Below are positions 33,155 through 45,800 of a stretch of 64,000 bases of DNA, piece by piece. Below the pieces are notes generated by a model that had not been told where the DNA came from, ran no database searches, and saw nothing but the letters and a program-made list of their open reading frames with translations. Source of the DNA: Topomyia yanbarensis. Taxonomy: Eukaryota > Arthropoda > Insecta > Diptera > Culicidae. Each line of letters begins with the position of its first letter. Positions within the stretch are counted from its first letter, which is position 1. The stretch spans positions 3,562,501 to 3,626,500 of the forward strand of contig NC_080671.1 in the NCBI RefSeq assembly GCF_030247195.1. The letters are read 5' to 3'. A program made the translations under genes and the position numbers.

Positions 33155-34275
33155 ACATTTGCCGATCTCGACGAACTGAATCGAATGGTGTATGACATTC
33201 GGCCCTCCGGGCCTCGGTTAAAAAGTCGATTTTTACAGTGATTGCATAGCCTTTCTTTATATGAGAAAGGCAAAAAGGTGCGAATTCGGTAAAGTCCCAA
33301 AAAGTCGATTTTTCGATGTAACATAAAATCTCGACATTTCATGCCTTTTAAAGATGTTTGGCATCAAAAATACGAATTCGATTTCTCAAATTTCATTGGG
33401 TCCCCCCTTTGAAAAAAAAAATCGAGTTCCGGCTTATAAGGGAATTTCATATGTGACCGAACGGTTTAGTTTATATTTCCGAAACCATATAAGCGATCCT
33501 TACGAAATTTTATAGACAACTGTGGGGAATTTATAGCTATCATTTGGGACTAAGTTTGTGAAAATCGGCCCAACCATTTCCGGGAGACTGATGTGAGTTC
33601 GTTAATTTTGAAAGATGGCGGTTTTTCCCGGGCACTTCAGGAATCGTCTATGGTGGTCAATGTAGTAAACGAAAGTTTGGTTGGCCGTCGGTGACCTAGA
33701 ACAGAAAATTTAAGTTGTTTGAGAGACATTTTAGCTAATTTTTTACCTTTTTTGCTTTCATCGGAGTATCGGTTTGAATCGCAATTTGCTGTGATCGCAC
33801 GCCACAACCCGTAACTCCAGAACCGGAAGTCGGATCGGGATGAAATTTTAAAACCATTTACAGGGGCGCAATACCTTCCATTTGAGACCATTTGGTTGAA
33901 TCGGTCTAGCCATCTCCAAGAAACCGATGTGACTGTTATTCTGAATTTAGATACTTCCGCCGGGGCTTCCGGAACCGATGATGGTGGGCAATGTGGCCAA
34001 ATACTTTGAATGGATATAAGTGACCTAATACTACAAATCGAAGCAGCTGTGGTCATATTTTGGGAAAAATTTCACCTTTATACATTCATTGCAGAATTTA
34101 TTAAAACCGACATTTTCTGCGTGTTCGTACTCATCACCCTGTAATTCCGGAACCAGAAGTCGGATCCATTAGAAATTCAATAGCAGCCTATGGGAACGTT
34201 GCACCTTTCATTTGAGACTAAGTTTGTCAAAATCGGTTCATCCATCTCTGAGAAAAATGAGTGACATTTTTGGTT

Positions 34276-34340
34276 ACATACACACACACATACGCACATA
34301 CACACACATACATACATACACACATACATACACACACAGA
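34276..34340 (+). repeat. CA/TACA microsatellite in host repeat, no insertion
   Basis: Mixed CACA and TACA units at the same internal position of another copy of the host repeat, again followed by ACAGACATTTGCCGAA. A second empty target. Confidence 0.88.
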
Positions 34341-34689
34341 CATTTGCCGAACTCGACGAACTGAATCGAATGGTATGACACTCGGCCCTCCGGGCCACCG
34401 TTAAATAGTCGGTTTTCAGAGCAATTGCAATACCTTTCTATTGAGAAAGGCAAAAAATAAAATCTCTAGTAGATATATCCTTACAAAGTTTGATGAAAAA
34501 TTGCATCATTTAACGCAAATTCATTAATTACGGAATAATTTCTATGAAGAAAGGATTATTCATGCAAAACTTTTAAAATTACATTAATGGATCAAAACAC
34601 TTATAAAAATATATTTGAAAATTTTTTAAGAACTAAATTGAACGAGTTTTTGTCAATTGAAGAATTTCGCGGTTGGTCAAGTCGTCCCT

Positions 34690-34865
34690 ACTGGAGAATT
34701 TCGGCCATAGATCGAGTTACCTGGAAATCTTAAATACGTTCGGTCATGATTTGGACCAGCTGGAGTGCTCGACCACGATGTCAAATGATGATGAATGAAT
34801 AATAACCTGTTACAGTTATTTGGTAGATTGGTTTTGGTCCGTGTTCGTTCAACTCATTTTAGAAT
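34690..34865 (+). repeat. Short dispersed repeat (direct partner 24926-25095)
   Basis: Same order of phrases as the partner, with a GGTTTT insertion before GGTCCGTG. No coding content. Confidence 0.72.
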
Positions 34866-35144
34866 GCGTCTCAAAGCCAAAGAAACCTTTCTACTTGTAG
34901 CGGAAGATGTTTAGGTAATGCCGGAGTCATAACCGGAGTGAAGTAGAACATAGTTTAGGTTGTTAACTGGGACGGGACTCGCGGATAGATGTGTTCTTTT
35001 CCATTTTTTATTTTTCATTCCACATACTACTCACATACGCTCTCATTCTGGTACACACATCGCTCACATGGCAAAAAAAATTCCAAAATGCGATGGTTGT
35101 CAAGAAAATATCTCGAATTTTGCTCCAACAAAAACAATTAATTT

Positions 35145-38100
35145 GTGTAGTTATGCCCTTTTTAAAAGTTATTCACGTTTCCCCCATCATAAAATGTCAA
35201 CCATGTTTATTGTTTTAAAGACGTAAAAACAACTTTTTCCGTGTGTTTGGATCATGGAGAAGCTTTCAATATAAAAGTTTTCCTAACAATTTTTGACATT
35301 TTTTTATTTTACACTATTTGCAGTCATAAACACAATTTTATTTTTGAATATGATTCTAAACGCTATTTAAAATCAAAATGAATGATCATAACAGGAAAGT
35401 TCTGAATTGTAGTAGTACTCGAGATATTTTAAATTTTGTTTTAACAACACAATTATTTTGTTTCTTTTACGACCTTTTCATAAGTTATTCGCGTTTCTCC
35501 ATCAACAACAATAGGTTTTTCGAAAGTCCCATAAAAGTTCCCTGCAACTTCATCAAGGCGATATTGTAAACTATTTGAAAGCTACACGAAAACAACCAAA
35601 ATATTATTCAACCATATGATCTAATGATTAAACTATGTAGCTGAATTGGTTGTTTTCATGTAGCTTTTCGAAAATACGGCATGTAGAAAGTTTCAAGCCT
35701 TTTAAACATTGCTCTTGAGTCAAAACAATCTAATTGAATATGGAAAATGTTTAGCAATCCAACGTGTAAAGTTTCATCAAAATCTATAATGGTCACGATT
35801 TTAAAGAATTTCGGACGGATCTTCGTGGAATTCCTCTATATAGCTATTTTGGTATTTCTATTGGAAATTGTGAAATACTTGATTTTAATACATCCATTCA
35901 AAAAATAGTAAAAATTTCATCAATCCAATCAACATCCCAGTGTGTATTTTACTTTACTAAGTTTGTGTCTCTGACATTACACACCCACTCTTGAAAAACA
36001 GGGATTGATTCAGTTACTTTTTCTTTTATTTCTTCATTTGACAGGGCTAACGGCGGTAGCTTAACTGAGCCGTGGGTCTGTGATATATCTTCAATACGTA
36101 AAAATACAAATAAAAAGAAATTGATTGTCCGGTGAATCTCATGCACGCAACTTTCTATTGCACGCGGATACCTTCTTTGGCAGCGGGAAACATTTATCTG
36201 CTCGCCTAATACATCTTATCTGTGTAATTACAGTACTTTTACGTACGAATTTACCCCTAGTTATTGTTTCAATTAATAATAGAATTTAAAGATAGAGTAA
36301 ATTTTGGCGAGACTCTTTGAGAATTACAAAATGAGTGCTTTTGCAATACCATATTGGAAGGTCAAGTAGATTGGAATAGGTCTTTCGACCTGTATCCTCA
36401 CCACAAGAACATCGCGAGGTATAGCAGGGAAGAAGTTTCAGGTGTAACGGAGCACATAGCATGTCGGTTGTAGCTCATGTGGCCTTTTTTCTCTATACTA
36501 TCATTTTCCGTATGCACGGGAATCTTAATACAATATAGTGTCAGATTCAGCCACGTGTTTAATGTTATTCTGTAAAACGAAACATTCGGCTTATGCTAAC
36601 GTGTTTAATGATATCAATACTGCATTATTCAGGTGATGACACTAAACATAGACGGCTTCCATAAGCCTAAGCTCCATTTTCACCATTAGAAAATATTCCA
36701 CTTCATGAAAACTCGGTCGACGGTCGGCCGGAGCATCATAACGGCAAGACGAATAAAGTGCTTTAGACAGAAGTTTCCTCCTATTTCGTTGAAAGTCGCA
36801 GCATCGCGCGATGGGCGTTAGATAGTAACATATACAGTAGGATTTCGTTTTTGGCAACAATCTTTTTTTCAGTTGCCGAGAATGAAACCGTGCCAAAAAT
36901 GGAACCTTACTTTAAAAGCTTTTATTTTCAATTTGTAACATAAATGTTACAAGAACATTAATGGTATAAGAATATGTGAAATGGAATTAAGTGATAAAAA
37001 AAATCAGCAAATTTAATTTTATTCGCTACACCCGCCTCCATAAAATATAGTAAATATCTCATGTTTTTAAAAGATTTAGTATGTACAACAACAATGTTGC
37101 CAAAAACGGAACTTTTGTGTTGCCAAAAATAGAGCTTGCTAAAAACGGAACGTGCCAAAAACGAAATCTCACTGTCAGAGCCGTAGCGTGGTCTTCGTGC
37201 GCTATTGGAGGAGTTTCAGTTTTGCGCCCCCCCCCCCCCCATGGAAATGGCACACCTACTCCGTACCTAATTCATGTTTGACTGTCGTTCATTTTACGTA
37301 AATTCCAGCCAGAATCTGTATATTTACGAAATCAATTGACGCTAGGTGTTTGAAGGCGACGGAGGGAGCCTCGATTCAGAAGACTGTATATTAGGGTGTC
37401 AATGGCATGTATGGGAAGCAGGTGACCATCGAATTTAATAACCGGACGCACCTCAACAGCATTCGCACCTTGAATAAAGTCTCTGCAAAATTAAAATTAA
37501 AAGCTAAAGCTCAATCGGACACAATTACGACTCAAATGCAAAATATTTTCACCCGAGAAAAAAAAACCCAAAAGGACCCTGTGCAACAATAAAACCCTTT
37601 TGTTAAATAGTCCTTCCTACCAAATTACCGAAAATACCGATTTTTCATTCTTATAAAACCGGTATTTTGGTATAGGATATTTGGACGGTTTTACCGGTTT
37701 TCGGTAAAACCGGCACTCCCAACCCTAATCTGCTTACTGTATAAGTTCTTCAATCTAACTGAATTTTCTTAATGAAGTTATATATGTTTGATGCGCGAAA
37801 ATCGGAATTTTATTGCATATATTTGATGTGCACACTCTCAATAGCCTTTACTCTAAAATTGTAGCTCTTGATATGACGCTACGTCTAAAGTGAATGCGTG
37901 CATATTTCAAATTTCATTTCGAAATCGCCTTTTTCATATAAAGTAACGTCACAGTGAGCAACACGTTTGGAATACAGTTGAACCAATCGCTCTAAAACTT
38001 CCCAGTAGTATTTTTGATTTGAACCATTATTGCTATCAAAACTATCAAAACCCGTTAGGGAAATCATCATCATTACAGGATCTTTTTTTTCACGAAACTT

Positions 38101-38604
38101 TTCGATAACCTTCAAACTATGTAGCTGTATCATGTTTTGGTTGTTTTCATGTAGTTTTCAAATGGTTTACTATATCGCCTTAATGTCAAATGAAACAGGA
38201 AATTTTATGGGCCTTTTGAAAAACCTATTGCTGTTGATGGAGAAACGCGAATAACTTATGAAAAGGTAGTAAAAGAAACAAAATAATTGTGTTGTTAGAA
38301 CAAAATGAAAAATATTTCGAAAACTACTACCTTTCAGATTTTTTTGTTATGAGTTATGATTCGAAATAGCGTTTAGAATCATATTCAAAGAGAAAATTGT
38401 ACTTTTGACTGCTTGCTACCTAAGTAGTATCAATTATAAAAATATGTCAGAAATTGTTATTTGGAAAACTTTTTTATTGAATGCTTCTCCATGATCCAAA
38501 TACACTGAAAAAGTTGTTGTTACGTCTTTAAAACGATAAACGTTAGATGATTGACATTTTATGATGGGGAAACGCGAATAAATTTTAAAAGGGTATAACT
38601 ACAC
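35145..38604. repeat. Long inverted repeat, arms 35145-35601 and 38130-38604
   Basis: The left arm reads GTGTAGTTATGCCC...; the right arm ends ...GGGTATAACTACAC. Matching inverted phrases include TTATTCACGTTTCC / GGGGAAACGCGAATAA, TGGATCATGGAGAAGC / GCTTCTCCATGATCCA and GGCGATATTGTAAAC / GTTTACTATATCGCC. Each arm also holds two diverged tandem units about 330 bases apart (clear on the right at about 38234 and 38564). The 2.5-kb spacer contains a separate MITE. No terminal duplication found. Confidence 0.75.
36835..37174. mobile_element. Short TIR element (MITE), 340 bp
   Basis: The ends CAGTAGGATTTCGTTTTTGG and CCAAAAACGAAATCTCACTG are inverted repeats with two differences. The termini resemble those of Tc1/pogo-like MITEs. 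A TA flanks the left end but not clearly the right, so superfamily is uncertain. GTTGCC and TTGCCAAAAA phrases recur inside. Confidence 0.65.
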
Positions 38605-39634
38605 GACTATCGCAATCTTGAATTTTTTTGTTAAATGCTTTTTGATTTGAAATGATACTTAGAATCACATTCTGTAATAAAATTACAATTTTGTTTGTCA
38701 ATTAATATGAAATTTAAAACATGTATAAAGTTATTGTTAGAAAAACTTTTTTATTGATCAGTTCTCCACTCCATCATGCAACCACATTCAAATTTTTTTT
38801 TCTCTTTCGGTTTTTGATGACGAAATATAAAAAAAGAAAAAATGGTTTTTTTGCGATTTAAATTTTTAACCTAAATTTTTGTTTTTTGTGCAAAATGCCC
38901 TGGGCTTCGGTAATGAGCCTCAGAGCGCGTACTCTTGGGTGGTGGATAAAAATGGGAGATCCGAGCGAGTGCTGGTTCTTTGATCTCTGAATCCCATGAC
39001 TCATAATCATTGGATCGAGTGTTTTGGCGAACAGCTGGTATGGGTGTTTCTACTTTCGATGGGAAGGCATATTGGTTCAGCTGGTCGAAGACTCATTTGA
39101 TTTTGGGCATAGTGATCGATTCATTCGATTGGGATCAATGGACTGTCATCTATAAGAGATGATCAGACTGAAGGTGGGTATTGTTATCTCTTAACTCGCT
39201 CGAACTGTCGCTCTGGCACGTGAAGATGGTGTGTAACACTAGTCTATAACGAATAGGACTCGCTGTTTTCAGAAACAGGGACAACAATATCTTATGGATG
39301 AAACCTTTTCCTTAGACATACTGTTCAGCCACTAGTTAATGCTCAACTAGCCCAACATAATAAACTGAAACACGTAGTTTTTTTAAGAAATCCAATCCAC
39401 GCGAACCACATCACCAAACACCTAAGGGTAGTTTAGATGCATGCAATATCGATTGCTTTCTGTGGATAATATATTTTCATTTACTCAATAGTGTAGAAAA
39501 TCTCTATATTCTTCCATTTTTTTAGATTTACTCTGCCACTCGTGACGTTCGCGATAACACAAACCTGGTCACAAACGCGAACATGCAACTGCAATCATCC
39601 ATACATCCTTGCCTTGTGAATGTTTTAGCACTTA
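38605..39634. other. No gene seen
   Basis: No repeat partner or coding region recognised. The block 38880-39330 is less AT-rich and may be unique DNA. Confidence 0.4.
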
Positions 39635-42600
39635 GGGGAAGATGGGGTAAAACGCACCCCCTAAGGAAATATGATCATAACTCAGCTATAGAACATAAAT
39701 CGAGAGAATTTAATTAATGATATCGTTTTGCCAACATTTTCCTCTGTAAACACAATCATAACACTTTGAAAACTAATCAAGAACATGAAAAATATTCGAT
39801 TCTTCAAAATCATTAAAAATTGCCTTTCGAAAAATAGGCGGGGCAAAACGCACCTGTTCGGGGGTAAAATGCACCACAACAACGCACAGTGGTCGCAATG
39901 GTACCAAAACGTGTGTTTAATTAATGGTGCTCTAGGAGTTGATTTTAGCGATTTGGTGTGTTAGAAACACTTTTTCAGAATGGAAGCCCCCTTCTTTTGA
40001 TGTATACTGAATTGTGATTAATCCACCTAAAAGTGAGATAGAAAATTTATTTCCACTAACTTTTAAGATTGATGCACGATGTCAATGACAAAGTTATAGT
40101 AAATTCTACTGCGAGAAAACTTGTTGAACATGCAAACTCTCCAAAATGTAATGGTGTTGAGATAAAGCACGTTGTTTGTGGGAGGTACCCAAAAAAGCAT
40201 TTTTTCATTATAACTTTTTTCTGAGATTTTTGCAATTCTTCAAATGTTCTATGAAGTTGTTGAAATTGAGAAATTGCAGATATTTGTCGAAGACGTCAAC
40301 ATTTTTTATTTCAAAACTTAAGAGTTATTAAATAAAGTGGGTTAAAAATACCGCCATTTTGAATGACAATTACTAAGAGATGTGGAAATATGTGGAAGAC
40401 ATTTCGATTCTATGAGAAAGACAGTGAAAAGTACTATAAGCAAAAATACTACTCACAACGGGCATCCACCGGCCTGTATATAAAAAATACTTTCCGGCAA
40501 TGCATGTTTTTCATTTTGTAACAAAATAATTACGACATTTTAGGCATAACTGTTTATAGCAATTGTTTCTATGTGTTATTCTATTCTACGAATATTCTAA
40601 AAAATCTTTGGAAATGTCAAAGTACACATATGAATCTAAAACTCTCAGCTCTGTAGTCTCCAACTTACGAATTATTCCTAAACTAGCACAACAACAAAAA
40701 GGATCAACTAAAAAATGCGCAAAAATTTTTGGCTGTCTTTGCAAGAATAAAAACCATTACAAACAGTATTAGGGTTACTGCACCCTAATTCATCTTAGCT
40801 CCTCTATTCATCCCACCCATTGGAACTCATTAGTTAGTGAAGTATTTGCTATCTCTATTCAACGCATTAGCTCAAAAAGTCTAACTGTACTGCTTCTTAG
40901 GAACGAAGGAAAGATGATGATACTTAAGCGCAATCCAGTCACTCTAAGTCGAGTTATCAACGAAATATTGTGACATCCCGAGTAATGAGATGGATAAGGA
41001 CTCGTCTACCCTATATGCAGTTCTTATGAAACGATTACGTGGCCGTAATTGTCAATAATTCTTTTGCAAGCACGCATTGAATGATTAAATATTTGAAATT
41101 AACCCTCAAAAAGGCAAGCGAAAATTGTGACTTCATAAAGCATTGCTTCTAAGACGCAATGAAATCAAGAGCCTCTTTTTTGTCGTTTTACCAGTGAGAG
41201 AATCGAAAGCCCGAAAACGCTCGATCATTTGTATTTCCAATTACAAGTTCATTGAAACTAGGGAACTGTAACTAGCCGAGCCTCTGAGACCCCTTGCCTT
41301 TTTGACGGTTAAAATTTGACAGAGATGCAATATATAGGTGAAAATATTTTTCTAAAGATTTTCTGGCAAGTCGGATCCTAAGTAGCAACTCTGACTACAC
41401 AGTCGTTTCGTGAAAATGATATCTAATACTCTTTGCTATGGTTCATACTCAAGAAAATACAGTAAACCTTTTTAGACGTCTCTAGATTCTACTTTCCTAA
41501 TCCTGTTAATTTATGAATAGTTTCAGATAACAGAAATTCAAAGTTCACGATTTATATGTGTATTTATTACTCTCAATGATTTTTTAGAATATTCGACACA
41601 TAGAAAAAAATCGCTAAAAAATTTATGCTGAAAAAGTCGTACTTATTTTGTTACAAAATGCAAAACATGCATTGCCGGAAAGTATTTTTTGTATACAGGC
41701 CGGAGGATACCCGTTGTAAGTAGTATTTTTGCTTATAGTACTTGTCACTGTCTTTCTCATAGAATCGAAATGTCTTCCACATATTTCCACATCTCTTAGT
41801 AATTGTCATTCAAAATGGCGGTATTTTTAACCCACTTTATTTAATAACTCTTAAGTTTTGAAATAAAAAATGTTGACGTCTTCGACAAATATCTGCAATT
41901 TCTTAATTTCAACAACTTCATAGAACATCTGAAGAATTGCAAAAATCTCAGAAAAAAGTTATAATGAAAAAATGATTTTTTGGGTACCTCCCACAAACAA
42001 CGTGCTTTATCTCAACACCATTACATTTTGGAGAGTTTGCATGTTCAACAAGTTTTCTCGCAGTAGAATTTACTATAACTTTGTCATTGACATCGTGCCT
42101 CTATCTTAAAAGTTAGTGGAAATAAATTTTCTATCTCACTTTTAGGTGGATTAAACACAATTCAGTATACATCAAAAGAAGGGGGCTTCTATTCTGAAAA
42201 AGTGTTTCTAACACACTAAATCGCTAAAATCAACTCCTAGAGCACAATTAATTAAACGCACATTTTGGTACCATTGCGACCACTGTGCAACGGGGCAAAA
42301 TGCTCGGTGAACAAACAAGTAGTTTTGTTTTCTAACGAGATTTCACAAAAGTGTGCCATTAAATAGCCTTAGGTTATGCAATTAGTAGGTTTTCAGAAAA
42401 AAATTTCTGTTTTCGATTAAAAAATCAGCCAAATCAAAGAAGAGGGCATTTTGCCCCCGATGGAGCAGAGATATAAATTTAGCAAAAAGTGAATTATTTA
42501 GTAGATTTTTCATATATAGTGCGACAGAATAATGAACAACGGCATAAATAGAACTGGAATGCACTGATATAATAATACAAATTGCATTTATAAGAGCTGA

Positions 42601-42824
42601 AATTCCTTGTTGCACGAGCCACGATAATGACATGAGAAGAGCACGTTATTGTCTTTTGTTTATTTCTCGAGCTGCTATTGATGTACGGTTATCAAACTTT
42701 GACAAAGTATGTTTACTTTGGCGGACTTCCGACTGGTGTTACCATTTTCTATAAATTTTCAGTAGTTTTCGATATAAGCAAGGGGTGCATTTTGCCCCGG
42801 GGTGCGTTTTACCCCATCTTCCCC
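39635..42824. mobile_element. TA-flanked TIR element, 26-bp perfect ends, with nested insertion
   Basis: GGGGAAGATGGGGTAAAACG (start at 39635) is matched by its complement ending at 42824; 26 terminal bases agree perfectly. TA lies on both sides (39633-39634, 42825-42826), as in Tc1/mariner-type insertions. Subterminal GGGGTAAAATGCACC / GGTGCATTTTGCCCC phrases repeat the theme. Most of its length is the inserted palindrome 39895-42287. No transposase remains. Confidence 0.82.
39895..42287. mobile_element. Palindromic Transib-like element with CACAGTG ends and 5-bp target duplication
   Basis: The arms 39895-40552 and 41618-42287 are reverse complements for about 660 bases. Both ends start CACAGTGGTCGCAATGGTAC. 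CAACG at 39890-39894 is repeated at 42288-42292. Transib transposons are known for CACAGTG-like tips and 5-bp duplications, and are the accepted source of the RAG recombination signals; I base the assignment on that. No transposase frame is seen in the 1.1-kb spacer. Nested inside the 39635-42824 element, so it is younger than that one. Confidence 0.72.
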
Positions 42825-45800
42825 TATAAATTTACAAACGCGGTCTTAAACATTAACACACCGCTCGCGCGATCATGAATCTGTTCCGACCGGAAGTCTC
42901 TACCCTCGATCCTAACAGCCCAGCCTCATGCCTTCAGTTAGACAAATCAAAAACATTAGGGAACATAATTACCTAGTGTGACCTTTGCGGATGAGGGGAC
43001 CGTATTCCGAATTCGCAATATATGTTTATTGATAAATTTTAAATTCCTGAAAGGATACATTTTATAAATTTGCGCTTAAATCTCAAATATTCTACCCATG
43101 TTTAGTGGCTTTCCCCCAATCCTCGATGGGTTCTGATGGATTCCGACTGTATAACTATATACGTAATATTTCGGTAGCTATAATATAGGTTAGGTTAATT
43201 CACGTCTATGATACGGAAAGGCTACTCACTGTAATCCAATTAGTCTTATGTTATATAAGGGTACTATAAGATTACCCACTACGAAAATAGTTTATAATTT
43301 AGTTTTTAAGCTTTACTATTAGTATAGTCTATGAAATAATTTCTGGAATTAGTTTTGCACATGCCCGATTATAGAGACCTCTTTCACACCAATGCTCGAG
43401 ATATTTGCCAGTTCTCCGTATCATGGACGTCCCTGATCGTCACTTCACGGTGAGCGCACGTAAAATGGACAGTGGGAGCGTGCAGCATTCAGGGTTGCTC
43501 ACACCTAGCTTGAACCTAAATCGACTTTAAATTTTTAAAATCGATTTTTTTTTTCAGTGTAGGAGCCGATGAAGATTTTTTTCAATATTTTTATTCAAAC
43601 ATTTTGTGAAAATCGCTCCTACAACTATAGCCATTTGAAAAAAAAATTGGTAAAAAAAAGTTGAACCCTTTTCAAAAGACAGTCTAGATCATTTTGGAAA
43701 AACAATGTATGCAAAGTGGCTTTTTGTGACAAAGTTTTCATGTATAGAAAGTTTCATTAAAATCTGAGAGGGTGCTGCCAACATTTGTTCAAGTTGGCGC
43801 GAAATTCGTTGTTAAAATTCTAAAACGAAAAAAGCATAGCATAGTTTTCACAGTTTTAGCCCTGCACTGGAACAACACGAATCTTCTTCAAAGCTGGCAT
43901 GTGAGCTACAAACATGCTAGGGATTGAGAAAGCTTTTTGTTTAAGACATGCGTTAGTACAACAAATTTGTTCAGAAAATGCAGAATTTTGGGAAACAATA
44001 ACGCAAGTGCCTATGTTTCGTGATCTGGTTTACGATACACTAATAAGACCATGCAAACGGTTGTTCAAAATAAGAAAATTAGAAGAGTGTTCAATACCTG
44101 ATATGTAACCAAGATCGGGTCATAAAACCAGATGAGCGATAACTTAAAGTGAATGTGTAATGAATCTGCCCATGCTAGAATAATAGTTGTGCTTTCGTAG
44201 TGCAAGAACATGACAACTTCAGAACTTTTACTCATTATTGTTTACGAATTTAGAATCAGCTTTCATCCATGTGGAATAATTTAATAATCCATTCAGACTC
44301 TGACACAGCCTCCTTTGATGTCCGATGTAATGAAGATTTTACCGCATATCGAGTGTCTTTTCCTTTAGTGGGTGTATTGGATGCGCAATTATATCGACCC
44401 AGCGTTGGCAGTTGAGCTGATTCTCCTCGACCTTGTTGGTGCTTATTTTCGGAGACAGCGTTCTGCTCACCGCTGCTGCTTTCGCTTATTAAGCCGCCAA
44501 AGGATCACGCGCATCAAAATTCGAATCAAAAACATTCAGATTGCCCTTAGGGTACGGGCAAAAAGTGGTCAAGCATAACAGGACAAGCATATAAAAGCGA
44601 CAAAAGCCGGTTCCAATTGTTTATGTCGTTTGAAATTGAAATTTTCCTCCTGCTCTCGCTGGAAAGGATGAATAATTTGATTGCTCTTTCGCCCTTTTCT
44701 GGATCGACCGACGTGAATCGATCCGCTTTGATCGGCGTTTTTTTGTGTTTGTGTTGATTTTGCACGTCCCGTGCAGCGGATTTTCGCTAGCATAACATGA
44801 AAACGAAGCTGAAACAAAAAAAAAGGTAACCAAAGTTGACCACTTTTGACGAAGACGAATCATTTGTGGCGGCATTTCGGCTGTGACGTTTTTTTCCCGC
44901 GGCTCCTACGCCCTTTGATGGCGCGAAGCTGGAGCTACTGTTTAGAATAAATTTGAATGGAATGTTTCGGTGGACGGGGACCTACTACGATCGAAGCGCA
45001 GTAGTCCTTGGCATTCCTTCGGTTAGGAATGTGTCCTCTCGATTCGATTCGTCGTAGATATTTTCTGTCGCAGAAATAACGTGATCCCTTTTTTGTTCCG
45101 TTGCATATTAAATTAAAATTCTTCGATAGAGTCGGCGAATTTTGAAACAAAGATTTATAACAAAAGCTCTGCTCAATTAGCTCGAATTTGACGATGGCCA
45201 TTCAAAGGGAGCAGGATTGCACTTGTATTCGCTCTTTGCATTTTCGAGACACTTATTTAAGGTCATAAGTGCAAAAAAGATCATAAAAATCTATATAAAG
45301 CGTTTGCGATCAAAGGAAACCGCATATAATTAAATTATTATGTGCATTATAAATCAACGGAAAAAGGCAAACCAGCTAGTAGTGGCAACACAAAGTTCGA
45401 GAATTTTTGCCTCCGAGATATTTGCCTTTCGTATATATGGGCCTGACCGTCCGTCAGGTTGTGTGAGTGTGTCTCCTTGGAAAATTACGGCCAATTATAC
45501 GATGCTGATCGTGCGTGGAAACTGCGGTGACGCCGACAGACTACCTTGGAACGCAGGGGCGGTCAGTGTGACAGCTAACCAATCAGCAGGCGACGACAGC
45601 CGGCATGAGAATTAGTCATGAGGATGCAGATGTAAGCAACAACACAATCCCAATCGTTCAAAGGCAACGGCGTCGAACGAAACATTCTACCATGGACGGG
45701 GAATGCTAGTTCCTGATTCGTGCAACACTTCTACCGGGGGGGGGATCTACAGCTCGGGCATCATCGGTTCCTTTGATCTGTTCGCCACAACGGCGGCGGG

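Larger units (their letters stand above)
26406..34457 (+). repeat. Cluster of one mosquito repeat family (three or more copies), heavily nested
   Basis: Two 5'-like edges (AACCTGTTTTAA.CCACCTAG and GGTGCAATTGTGCCTTTCTC) lie at 26406-26450 and 26621-26663. 3'-like edges (AGAAAGGCAAAA) lie near 31090, 33270 and 34455; CCTTTCTC and GAGAAAGG are inverted termini. Internally a module of about 110 bases recurs at about 26757, 27078, 27234, 31668, 32950, 33800 and 34140. It contains CCGGAACCGGAAGTCGGAT, CCTTTCATTTGAGACTAAG and AAAATCGGTTCAGCCATCTC. Near the 3' end each copy has a CA/TACA microsatellite followed by GACGAACTGAATCGAATGG and CTCCGGGCCTCGGTTA. No protein is encoded. I do not recognise a published family name. 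Confidence 0.8.

Noticed and set aside
37390..37730. Possible hAT element ending in CGGCACTCCCAACCCTA with a TAGGGTGTC start
   Set aside because: The two ends match only over the first few bases and no 8-bp duplication is present; at best a solo end.
44370..45620. GC-richer block considered as host exon or promoter
   Set aside because: No domain, splice-consistent frame or recognisable promoter element could be supported; left as unassigned DNA.
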